64,000 bases of DNA from Bagarius yarrelli (lineage: Eukaryota; Chordata; Actinopteri; Siluriformes; Sisoridae): NCBI GenBank assembly GCA_005784505.1, contig VCAZ01000154.1, positions 62,001 to 126,000 of the forward strand. Direction: 5' to 3'. Each line of letters opens with the position of its first letter. Position 1 is the stretch's first letter. A program made the translations under genes and the position numbers. This document shows, one piece after another, positions 24,300 to 34,493 of this stretch. The notes under the pieces were generated by a model, which was not told the origin of the DNA, did not search any database, and was given only the letters and a program-made list of their open reading frames with translations.

Positions 24300-25130
24300 T
24301 GTGAAAGGGCCTAAAATCCATCACCAACTACAAGACGCCACACCCGCTATTGAGTTCAATCCACAACCGAGTTCTACTGCAGGTTTGAAAGGTCCTGTCT
24401 AATACCTCACACTCACTCTGACCGTCTCACAACACAGCCATCAACACCACCTTCTGCTTCTTAACCCGTACTTAAGTTCTATAAAGATGAGTTGCGAAAC
24501 GTCTTCAGGAGACAGATATCAAAGAAAAGCCAAAGGCCCAAACGGTGTCTTTCCAGCTTGCCTCAAAACCTGTGCTGTCCAGCCGTCATCCATTTTCACA
24601 TTGATCTTCAACAGATTACTATCCTTTTACAAAAATATCCAAAATAACAGGACTAAATGACTACAGGCCTGTCGCTTTAAAGTCTGTGGTCATGAAGTCT
24701 TTTGAGAGATTGGTGTTGACCTACCTGAAGGACATTACTGGACCCTTCGGGACCCCTGCGAATTGCTTACGACCACCCTGTTACTTAACATGGCACATCT
24801 TTCTGTTCCTACATCCATCTGTCAGTGGATCATCAGCTTCCTGACAGATGGGCAGCAGCTAGTGAGGCTGGCAAAACTCACATTTAACACCCGTGCCATC
24901 AGCAGTGGAGCTCCTCAGGGGTGCGTGCTCTCCCCACTGCTCTCTCCCTGTACACAAACGACTGCACTTCTAAAGAGCCTCTGTCCAACTCTTGAAGTTT
25001 GGGGACGGGACGAGTCTGCTTACAGACAAGAGTTTCAGCAGCTGGCAGTCAAAACAATTTGGAGCTGAACACGCTCAAAACTGTGGAGAGGATCGTGGAC
25101 TTTCCCCAGCTCTCCCCCCCACTCGCCATC
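24300..25130 (+). pseudogene. Decayed L2-like LINE reverse transcriptase
   Basis: The frame at 24763-25068 gives VPTSICQWIISFLTDGQQLV followed by SSGAPQGCVLSPLL, the RT 'GxPQGxxLSPLL' motif. A related stretch then reads DESAYRQEFQQLAV, matching the same region of the LINE at 5410-6420. The FADD box has been lost by deletion. Upstream traces of PNGVFPACLKTC-type sequence occur near 24540. It is clearly inactive. Confidence 0.75.
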
Positions 25131-26240
25131 ATGAACAGCACAGTAAATGAAATGTTAACTTGGATTAAATTTGCTATTCCTTATTTTTATGAACTTTACT
25201 CAGATAACATCTTTTCACATGTAGAAAATAAATAACACTTAAATAACAAGGAAAATATTAAATATGACAATATAAATATGTAATTACTTAAAACAAATCC
25301 TCATTTGTCTGTTTTTCGTTCTTCATGTTTTTAACTAACTTGAGTCTTTAGGGCTTGCAAAGTTTTTAAAATTTTTGATAGTCTTGTGTTACAGCACTCT
25401 TTAGTTTTTGTTAATTTTAATAATTGGCACAACTTTTCTAAGTAACAGGTCCTGGAGCCTTATAAATATTGTTTAAACTCAGTACCCTCCGCCGCTCCCT
25501 ATACACAGTTTGTGCAGTTTAGGATTTTAAGTAAAACCAAGCACGCATTTGGGCGCAATCTTAATACCCTGCATACTGATAGTGACTTCCTGATGCCCAA
25601 GAATTACAAACAACATAATTTATAACTGTATTTTTTTTCCTCCCTATGAGAGTCCGATGAGCAGGGCGAGGATACGTTTTTGTAACCCAGCTGCAAGACA
25701 CAATAGCCATGACACATTGGGCTAGCAATGTTGTGAGCCCTGGTCATGTGCTATCCTCGTCCACTTTTTTACATGTCGTGGTATACAAGGAATTTAAATA
25801 ATCTTTTACGGTTGACATTTATCCCATGGTACCGATATGTATCACATCCCATCCAGTCCTAGGTTCAACCAGTATTAACAAAGAGTTCACTTTATTAGAA
25901 TCATCTGAACTCCTGCACATTCCTAAAGTTGTCTAATAAGAGACTTGTGGTAACAGTGCAATACAACAATTCAGGCAAGTACAGCTCAAGAGTGTCAGCA
26001 TATACTCACATCAAACCTCTGAAAAAGTGTCATTTCTGTGACTTTAACTGAAGCTTGTTTAATTGCACCATAAAAGAAGTCCAGAGGAAACCGGCCAGTC
26101 ATCATTAGTTTACAGGAAAAATATAGTAACACAATCACTATTTATGTAATAAACCCCCATTGAGGCAGGACTTATAGAACCCAAGCACAGTTTATGTACA
26201 ACTATTACAAAAACACCAGACAAACAACAAACAGGAATTA
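25131..26240. other. AT-rich region without a recognised gene
   Basis: No gene, RNA or element was recognised. Confidence 0.35.
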
Positions 26241-26242
26241 AA

Positions 26243-26805
26243 CTAAACATAGCATAACCAGAAGCATAAACAAGATCTCACTGCAGTGGTACATGAACAA
26301 ACAATAATCCACAAAACACAAGGGCTATAAATGAAGCCCCGCAGAACCCCAATCCTCGGTCCACAAGGAGGCCGTGGAACCCATAATGGAATGGTAATGG
26401 AAAGCGGAAAGCGGATGGTAGAGCCATTGTGGGGTGGCCCCCGATTCGGCTCAGTCTCTGGGACAGTACATTCCGGTCCTGGTCCCGGCTCAGCCAGAGA
26501 GTCACTACTCTTACCCATGAGGGGGGACAACAAAATCCACTACTAGCATGGGATCAGGCTGGGCTGGCTCCAGATCAGACTTTTGGGCAGGCTTGGGAGC
26601 GTGGACCAAGCAGTATGTGGCCCAGAGGCGTAGGATGGCTACCCCCATTACAGGGAGCGCCTCAGAGATAGGCATCGTCTTTCTAAGGGCCAGAGCTGAG
26701 GCCCTTGGGAGTCATGGTGCCCTAGTCGATCTCATGTCTGTGGATCAGCTACACCGGACACCATCTTGGAGTTTGGCTGGGGCGCCTCAGCATGCAAAAT
26801 AGGAG
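26243..26805. other. GC-rich island with overlapping frames on both strands, unrecognised
   Basis: This block is much richer in G and C than its surroundings. It has open frames of 71-96 codons on both strands, a pattern produced by GC-rich composition. Translations are rich in Pro, Gly and Arg and match no family that I know. It could be an exon-like or LTR-like fragment of a mobile element. No splice or terminal-repeat evidence was found. Confidence 0.25.
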
Positions 26806-26817
26806 TAAATTGAAAGT

Positions 26818-27060
26818 ACACACATGATCCATCCATCCATGCATCCATTGTCCAGACACTTGTTCCTAATTGGGGTCACTGGGATCTGCTTTCATTGATA
26901 GAAAAGACAGGGGTACACACTGGACAGGTCATTAGTCCATTGCAGGGCCACAAACAACCAAACACATTCACACTCACTCCTATGAGCAATTAAGAACCAC
27001 CTGTCGACCTAGCATACATTTATTTGGACTGTGGAAGAAAACCGTAGTACCCACCGGGAT
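26818..27060. repeat. LINE/SINE 3'-end repeat with ATCC motif
   Basis: It begins GATCCATCCATCCATGCATC and contains GGGGTACACACTGGACAGGT, CATTGCAGGGCCAC and ATTTGGACTGTGGAAGAAAA. These blocks are typical of a widespread fish repeat, which I associate with the 3' region of RTE-type LINEs. There is no coding content. Confidence 0.6.
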
Positions 27061-27284
27061 ATTATCATAACCCTATTTGTATAAGGTGTTTGGTTGTATA
27101 AGGTGTTGCTTTTAGCTGTTTAAAGTCGTAATAGAGCTATTGGAGAGCCTATATGTGTCTGTCTGTTTTTTGTTTGTGTGACTAGATTGGCATATTCTCC
27201 TGGCAACCATGTTTTTGCGTGCATTCATTATTACGGATAGAACTAATTCTAATTTCTTGTGTCTGCAATAAATGTACTATTTTT

Positions 27285-27726
27285 TAGGGGTGGGAATCTT
27301 TAGGTACTTTCCGATCCTATTGTGATTCTGGGAGTCACAATTCGATTCCAAAATTGATTTTTAACCTACACACTTTTTAATTCCTCTACTGTGTAAATAC
27401 ATTTTCACATCTTTGAATTTTAAACAGAATTAGAGTTTCTATGCTTTTTGTTTATACTTGGAATTTCTGTAAAAATATATTATCTCAAAAAAGATGATTT
27501 GGTTTCATAAATTTGGTTTAGGAGGAACAAGCTTTTAATAAAACACTGACTCGTCAGATTACTATAACAATTATGAAGAATACTTATATAACGCAGTAAG
27601 GGCACGCCGTACCTTGGCTCAGGCACCTTCACACCTTCAACGTTGTGCAAAAAACCCTGTGTTATCCACAACTGAGAACAGGCACAAATCCTTTGGCAAT
27701 AAAACTGACACTAACCAAATAATTTG

Positions 27727-27764
<38 letters not shown>

Positions 27765-28034
27765 TGGTGAAACCGTTGCCACACAGTTGATTTTAAATGT
27801 TCAGAAAGGAAAAAGAAAGAAAGACAATGTTCAGGACATTTTGAACTGATTTCATTCTTTAATTTTTATTAAATTCGAGTTTCTAGGCGAACCTGCGACA
27901 ATTACACAACATTTTTCTGTGTCTTGCACGTGCACACACAGTTGCGATCTTATTTGTATTTAGAATCGATACAAAAATTGTTAGAGACAGAATTGTGATG
28001 CATTAATTGATCGATTTTTCCCCCTTAACCCCTA
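27285..28034. mobile_element. hAT-like nonautonomous element, about 750 bp
   Basis: The left end reads TAGGGGTGGGAATC and the right end TTAACCCCTA, imperfect terminal inverted repeats. Flanking octamers CTATTTTT and CTAATTAT agree at 6 of 8 positions, compatible with an old 8-bp target duplication. Internally it shares GTTTCTATGCTTTTTGTTTA and AAGATGATTTGGTTTCATAA-type blocks with the element at 47503-48303. A T run of about 38 bases lies at 27727-27764. No transposase is encoded. Confidence 0.65.
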
Positions 28035-28559
28035 CTAATTATACATTTACAGAATTTTTTGACTATTTCTTTTTCAAAAATGCTTCAACTAATTTGCAGG
28101 ATTTTTGCTGTAAAGCGCTTTATTGAGGTCATTCAGCAGCATGCTCACGCCGGTCTAGGGTAGATTTACTTTTGATGTTAAGGTTAATAATTATCCTGCT
28201 GCATCACCTAGCTTCCACTAAGCCAGTTAGCTTATAATAACCAGTAGGATATTTTGCTAAACTTAAGACTTAATTCTCCACTTGTTGACGGAAAGTGGTC
28301 CAGGCCCTGAGGCAGAGAAGCAAGCCCAAAGTTGCTTTTGGCAAAAATCATTCTTGTGTTTGTCAATTAAAGTAGCTCACCTTCAAACTAATTTAATTTA
28401 TTGGAGTCCAGTTGTGCAAACTACATACATAAATTTGCTTTTGTTAATGTAATTAGATGTGGGTCTTTATTAGGTATTTAAACCAATAAACATTAACCTC
28501 TGAGACATCTGTATGGTAACGTTGCACAATTCATAAAGTTAAAATTGGAATCACATTTT
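28035..28559. other. Unassigned region
   Basis: Nothing was recognised between the two hAT-related copies. Confidence 0.3.
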
Positions 28560-28799
28560 TATACAGATGTGGCCATAATGAATGCAACACAAAAATTGTT
28601 CCTGCGATGTGCCGTGGCATCAATACATCACTCAACCAGTCACTCTTACCATCAACAAACCTTTTTTTTTTCCACGTCCGTTATTATTTTGTGTGGTGGC
28701 AGCTGTTGAACTCCAGTGAAACAAAACAGCCATGCATCTTACCCGGCTGAGCAAAGAAGCGACACGAGCAACGCCAAGTCCAGCTCATGTAGCAAGGTT

Positions 28800-29230
28800 T
28801 ATTGTGTGTGCAAAGCATTTTCTGTGCGGCTCAAATCCTTCGCGCACAGCCACATCTATATTCTGTACTATTGTCTGTCACAATAGTGATGCAGATTATG
28901 TTAGCAGAGGTGTCTGGTATTTATTTCTTACAATGTTTACATATTGTCTATGTCATGTCTATCATTCTCTCAAACTAAACCGTTTATTTGGTTTGGACAT
29001 GGTGATTTTGTGCCAGCACTCATTCTGTGTGTGTTAGTAAATGCATTTTTCCCCTCTGGGCTTGCCATAGTGTGGTGAGAGTGCAGACAGAAGAAAAAGT
29101 TGTATATAGATGTCTGGATCTAATAACCCAGTTCATTAGATTTTGGACTGCCTCTGTTCCTTATTTTGTTGAATTCAAGTGTTTAGTCAAATCTGTGACA
29201 AATGCTCGGTTCCACTTAATTCACCAGACA
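28800..29230. repeat. Partial copy of the hAT-like family
   Basis: AAACTAAACCGTTTATTTGG, TAAATGCATTTTTCCCC, GGATCTAATAACCCAGTTCA and AATGCTCGGTTCCAC correspond in order to blocks at 47945-48180 inside the complete copy. The left end and right terminal repeat were not found, so it is a fragment. Confidence 0.6.
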
Positions 29231-29633
29231 ACCAAAATGTTGCCACACAAACATTACATTCTCATTTTCATGAGACCAGTCGGATCATGTGAGAGACATT
29301 GGATTATGTCATGAGATCCCTTCATACCCCTACTATCTGTGCAAACTTCATATCTGGTGAATAAACAAAGCAATTTTTTAAACTTTTCCATGACAGCACA
29401 TCAATATAATGAAATATAGACCTTGAGGTACAACTTAAAGATTTTGGTGTTTTGGTAAAAACTTTTATATTTTCATGGCAAGGTGGACATTTGCATGGAA
29501 TTGGCCACAAGGCTAATTATTAAAGCAGAATTCGCTAAGCAGGGTGGTCGTGGACTAAAATGCTGTGATAAGTAAAAGAAATACAAAAAATGTATACACA
29601 CATATACATATACACACATATACATATACATAC
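29231..29633. other. Unassigned region
   Basis: No gene or element was recognised. It ends in TACACA/TATACA-rich sequence that grades into the TA array. Confidence 0.3.
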
Positions 29634-29865
<232 letters not shown>

Positions 29866-30089
29866 ATATACACATGCTTTATAGTGTACACCATAGCCTG
29901 TGGTGACCAAAGGGATTACGTGTTTGCATTGCTGCTTCACGCGGCTCGGTTGCAAGCCTGTTGCCCCGACGACGACCTTGATTCAAGTGGAAAGCTTGTG
30001 ATTTATTGATATACCTATACCGGTCTGCAGACACATACTGAGGGTACCTGAAAGCATATGTGTTTGTGCATTATGGTGTATTGTAATGT

Positions 30090-30640
30090 TTAAATACAAT
30101 GGGTATTAAAAGAACACCCCCCCCCAAAAAAAATATTTTGTTGCAAAGACAAAGCTTTTATTTTAGTTAGTTAGTTTTCACTTGGATGTTATAAGTTGAA
30201 CTATAACTCCAGAAAAAATTAAAATATTAAAAAAAAAACAGAATCCCTGAGTTGGACCACCTTTTTTTTGCTTTGATTACATCCTCTTGCATCCTCTTGA
30301 CTTTGCAATATTTGCAAAACTGCTCACATTTGGTTAAATTTGATGCTGACTTTTTGTGGACTTTAGTCTTCAAGTCAAAGGTAAACATTCTTCCCATTTG
30401 GCAACTTTTTGGCAGAATGCAAGAGACTTTTCTCAAGAATTTTGTCCTATTTATTTGTTCTTCTCTCCTGACTAATGCTTCAGTTCATACTGCAGTAACA
30501 CCCTTATAACAGGATATTACCACCTCCATGCTTACCGTATGAATGGTGTGATTTGGTTGGTGAGCTTTATTTAATTTTCACCAGACATTTTGTTAAGGTC
30601 CAATAATTAAGGCCTAAGGTAGTAATAGTGAAAGACCCTA
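30090..30640 (-). pseudogene. Highly decayed Tc1-like remnant
   Basis: GTTGGACCACCTTTTTTTTG near 30251 resembles the end region of Tc1 remnants such as the one at 10481. CACCTCCATGCTTACCGTAT near 30521 resembles the reverse complement of the conserved transposase region encoding GGGSIMVW. The rest has diverged beyond confident alignment by eye. Confidence 0.4.
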
Positions 30641-31569
30641 CTGTTCTCTGTTCAATTTTTCTCTTTATTGTAATTGTTATTTATAGATTTATTTTTTGGG
30701 GCACTTAACGTGCATCAAGGCCGGGCAGAGTGAGCTTTTAATAAGCAACAAGAAGTGTCTAATAGTAGTTTTGCACCATCCTATTTTAATCAAACTTAAT
30801 CGGTTGTATGATGCTGATTGCATAGATGTGACAAGTAGGAGTCGAAGTTTTAGAGCCGCCAACTAGCAGCAGGAAGTGGGTCATATTAAAAATGCTCAAT
30901 TTGCTTCTAACTTAATCAGAAAATGTTAAAACACATTAAATGTAAAACGGTGAAGAGATTCCTGATGTTTTAAACATATTTAACAGTTAAAGTAACATTT
31001 GTTTCTGTTTTTTCCAATCTATTAGACATTCAGTCTGACTAAGGTTTTCCACTAGAGGGTAACAGATACATTAGACCTAATTCCTTTTCTGTTCTGTCTG
31101 CAGTTTATCCAACTAGATTGAACAATACATAGAATAAGTTAATATTTGATGTCAAATGATCTCAAACTTGTATGCTATTACCATGGCAATTTAATAATGT
31201 AACAGTAAAAAAGACACATTATCTTATTTTATTTTCCATGTGCAAGATTTAAACATTTTAAAACTTTTTACATACTGACAAAAAGTCATTCGGAAGAAAC
31301 ATGAATTGAAAATAATTGTAAATGTTTTGTGGCTAATAGGAAATTAAAAACTGTCAGACATGTTAAACATGTTAATGTTTTTGATGCCACTGGGGTTGGG
31401 TTGACACAAAAGGTTTGGCTCTGTGATCGCTGTTTGCAGCTATATTCTTTTAAAACTCATCTGACAATAACACATTTTTCCATGTGGGCCCAGAGTATTC
31501 AGAGCTCAGTTGTGGCTGCATGTGGCATTTCTTGGGAAGGGGCTTTTTTGTAGCGCTTGCTTTAAGTCA

Positions 31570-31870
31570 CTTTTTGGAGAATTTGTGATATTGTTGTCAC
31601 ATGCACTTAATAAACACTGTTTGTCATAAATTGCTGCAACTGCTTCAGAGTTGCTGTAGGCCTCTTGGTAGCCCCTATGACCAGTTTACTTCTGGCTCTT
31701 TTAACCAGTTTCGAGTGACATCCTGATCCAGGGAGGATTTGTGTTTTACCAAATGACTACCTTTTTTAATAAATTCTTAATAAAGCCTTCACTGTGCTTC
31801 TTGGCACTGATAAAATCTTTGCAATTTTTTAACTTGTGCCTGTCCGTTGGAGTCCCTATTTCCTTGCTTT
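31570..31870 (-). pseudogene. Decayed Tc1-like remnant
   Basis: AGGCCTCTTGGTAGCCCCTA, CATCCTGATCCAGGGAGGAT, CTTCACTGTGCTTCTTGGCA and ACTTGTGCCTGTCC resemble the antisense of a Tc1 HTH-region coding sequence. It is non-functional. The family assignment is by recall of such sequences in fish. Confidence 0.4.
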
Positions 31871-32999
31871 TCTTGGTTTTTAATTAGCTTATAAACCATA
31901 CTTCAATCTGCCCTGACTCACTTGGACAACCCCAAAACCTATGCCAGGATGCTGTTTGTCGATTTCAGTTCAGCTTTTAATACAGTTGGCCCTTCTAAGC
32001 CAACCTTGAAGCTGGGACAGCTTGGCATCAGCACAAATCTTCGCAATTGAACCCTGGACTTACGAACAAATCACAGTCTGTTAGATTGAATACCATCACC
32101 TCTAATCTCACCATCAGCAATGGGGTTCCTCAGGAATGTGTATTGTCCCCTCTCCTATACTCCCCTTTCAACCATGACTGCGTAACTGTCTATGCCTCAA
32201 ACAGCATTAAGTTCGCAGATGACACCACTGTGGTAGGCCTGATCTGAGGTAACGATGAGACCGCACCTAGTAGCATGGTGTGAGGACAATAACCTGGAAA
32301 TTAATACTGAGAAGACTGAAATTGTAGAATTTGAGATGTCAATCAAAACTCATCCTCCAATTCACATCAACGGAGCTGCTGTTGAGCGTGTACCCAGCTT
32401 TAAGCTCCTAGGAATCCACATCTCTGAGGATCTCACCTGGTCTCTGAACTCTTCTATCCTGATTAGAAAGGCACAACAGTGCCTATATTTTCTTAGTAGA
32501 CATAAAAAGTCCCGTCTATGCTACAGGATACTAAAGAACCTTTACCGCTGTACCATTGAGAACGTCCTCACAAACTGCATCTCAGTGTGGTACAGCAGCT
32601 GCACTGCCTCGGACCGCACAGCCAAACGAATCATCGGCACTCAGCTACCCACCTTAAAGAACATTCACAAGAAACGCTGTCTGCAAAGGGAGAGAGACAT
32701 AATCAAAGATCCCTCTCACCCCAACCACATACTATTGACACTTTTCCCATCAGGCAGACACACTGATGCCTCAAAGCCAACAAACAGACTGAAAAACAGC
32801 TTTTTTCCTATGGCTGTTTCTGCACTAAACAGCTAATTATACAGTGTTAACAATCACTACTGCACTGCCACTTTCTGTACTTTGCATTACTTTATCGTTA
32901 TGCATGTTTGCACCATCCATAACTATCTATCGTTACACTTCTGTATATATTCCATCCATATTTACTGTATCATACATCCATAACTATCACCGCCAGCTG

Positions 33000-33210
33000 T
33001 TGATCTAAAGACCATAAACACCTGAGTTCAAACCAACCACTGTTGGGTCCTTGAGCAAGAGCCTTAACCCTTCCTGCTCCAGGGGCGATGCATAGTTGAC
33101 TCTGCGCTCTGACCCCAATTTACTAAGATGGGATATGCGGAAAAAGAATTTCACTGTGCTGTAAAAAAGTATATTTGACAAAATAAAGGCACTTACTTAC
33201 TTAGAATTAC
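33000..33210 (+). repeat. tRNA-derived SINE, copy 2, inserted in a LINE 3' region
   Basis: The copy begins near a B-box-like GAGTTCAAACC and continues ACCACTGTTGGGTCCTTGAG and CTCTGACCCCAATTTACTAA. It ends AAATAAAGGCACTTACTTAC with a short ACTT repeat. It matches the inverted copy at 11335-11545. The tRNA-like A box is truncated. Similar sequence (CGTTACACTTCTGTATATAT and CATTACACTTCTTTATATTC) lies on both sides. Confidence 0.65.
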
Positions 33211-33291
33211 ATCCATCATTACACTTCTTTATATTCCATCCGTATTTACTCTGTATTTACTGTATCATACAAACACTCATATGTACATATT

Positions 33292-33342
33292 GTCAAACCT
33301 GTAGATAGGTTTGACAATGTCAAACCTATCTACAGGTTTAAC
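33292..33342. repeat. Near-perfect inverted repeat
   Basis: The arm GTCAAACCTGTAGATAGG plus TTTGACA (33292-33316) is repeated as its reverse complement at 33318-33342 with a single mismatch and one spacer base. Each arm also begins and ends with complementary GTCAAACCT/AGGTTTGAC. A further TTGTAGATAGGAC follows at 33350. It lies in the 3' region of the LINE. Confidence 0.9.
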
Positions 33343-33460
33343 ATTGTCCTTGTAGATAGGACACTTATGCAATTCTGGTTAGATGCTAACTCTATTTTAT
33401 TGGCTCTGTGCCTGTACCTTGCACAATGACAATGAAATTAAATCGAATCTAATCTAAAAG

Positions 33461-33972
33461 ACCATGCACATTTTACTTTCACTTTTCTGGTGCGATGGGC
33501 AAGTGACATAACTGGTGTTGTGGCTTACTGTCAGCAACACAGTCGATACTGACAATCTCAGCAAGCCTACATCATATAAATACTTCAAAATTTGAACAAA
33601 AGTAGTGGGTCATCTAGGAGGCTTTTGCGTACTGTAATACGCATATTAAGGATTCTGGCATACTAACCCTCTTGCATACTCAGTTTCACCTATATAGAAA
33701 ATATAGTAGGGAACTATTCGGTTTCAGACAGAGCCAAGGTATTTTCTTTAGAGAAATTGCAAAGTAAGCCATCCAGTGACTATAGTTTCCAAGGTCTAAT
33801 TTGTGTCAAATTTTTTATTTGCTCTCTGCTTTGATTTCAGAATACATTAGAACATTAAACTGATTTTAATTGTAAGGTAAAAATATAGCATTGTGGAGTT
33901 GTTTAAAATTTGAACTGTAAACTGTAAATCTGTTTTTGCATTTTTATGAAGGCTCGTTTTCTTGTTTTACAG
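33461..33972. other. Unassigned region before chd6 coding exon 1
   Basis: No exon is evident. The last 40 bases form the pyrimidine-rich acceptor tract (TTTTCTTGTTTTACAG) of coding exon 1. Confidence 0.5.
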
Positions 33973-34493
33973 ATGTCTGCCACACACATTTTAATGCACA
34001 CTTCAGCTACTTCAGCCAATACTGCTTCTGAGCAGAGTACACAAACCACTTTTTCCATAGGCCCCTTCGGGAAAGAGCAGATCCGCATAATTGATGGGCC
34101 ATCTAACCACTGTGTGGCTCATGCAAAAGTCTCTGGGATGGGGGAGGTAGTCCAAGGGTCTAGTAGCACCAGTCCCCACCTTTCTGTTTCACCAGTTAAT
34201 AGTGAGGAAGATGATGGAGGAGGTGGGTCCAGGGTGAGGAAAAAACGCAAAAAAAAAGACAAAAAAGAAGAAAAAGAGATTGACATTAAACCAAAGAAAA
34301 AGAAGGTACAGAAAGGGGAGAAGGGGTTTCCCCTGAAGAAATCAAAAGCACTGAAGGAATTGAAAGACACAAAGAAGATAGAGGGCAAGGCATTAAAGGA
34401 TCCTAAAAAGTTCAAGAAAGTACAAGAGACCAAGCCAAAAACCCAGGCAAAGGATGTGACCTTCACACCAAGACAGCGTGGGAGAAAACCAAA
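33973..34493 (+). CDS. chd6: chd6 coding exon 1 (residues 1-174)
   Basis: The acceptor is TTGTTTTACAG and the donor AAA/GTGAGT, leaving two bases of a codon. The first 80 residues are Ser/Thr-rich and not shared with mammalian CHD6 as I recall it. Then come EEDDGGGGSRVRKKRKKK and a long Lys-rich tract, and the exon ends in an AT-hook-like RQRGRKPK. The start ATG is the first in-frame Met after the acceptor. An ATG at 33946 is in frame but would lie inside the polypyrimidine tract if the acceptor is used. Confidence 0.85.

Larger units (their letters stand above)
31890..33460 (+). pseudogene. 5'-truncated L2-like LINE with 3' tail
   Basis: Translation from about 31905 gives ALTHLDNPKTYARMLFVDFS, then SAFNT, the RT motif with the first catalytic Asp. 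Next come ISNGVPQECVLSPLLYS and IKFADDTTVVGLI (the FADD box at about 32211-32240). An open frame at 32255-32836 reads WCEDNNLEINTEKTEI, FKLLGIHISEDLTWS, NLYRCTIENVL and AVSALNS, a near-complete RT C-terminus. A short frame break lies between 32247 and 32255. The 3' part ends at about 33460 in AATCGAATCTAATCTAA. A SINE interrupts the 3' region at 33000-33210. Confidence 0.85.

Noticed and set aside
33946..33972. ATG at 33946 as the CHD6 start
   Set aside because: It lies in the pyrimidine-rich tract before a good acceptor (TTGTTTTACAG), so it is probably intronic. It cannot be fully excluded without cDNA.
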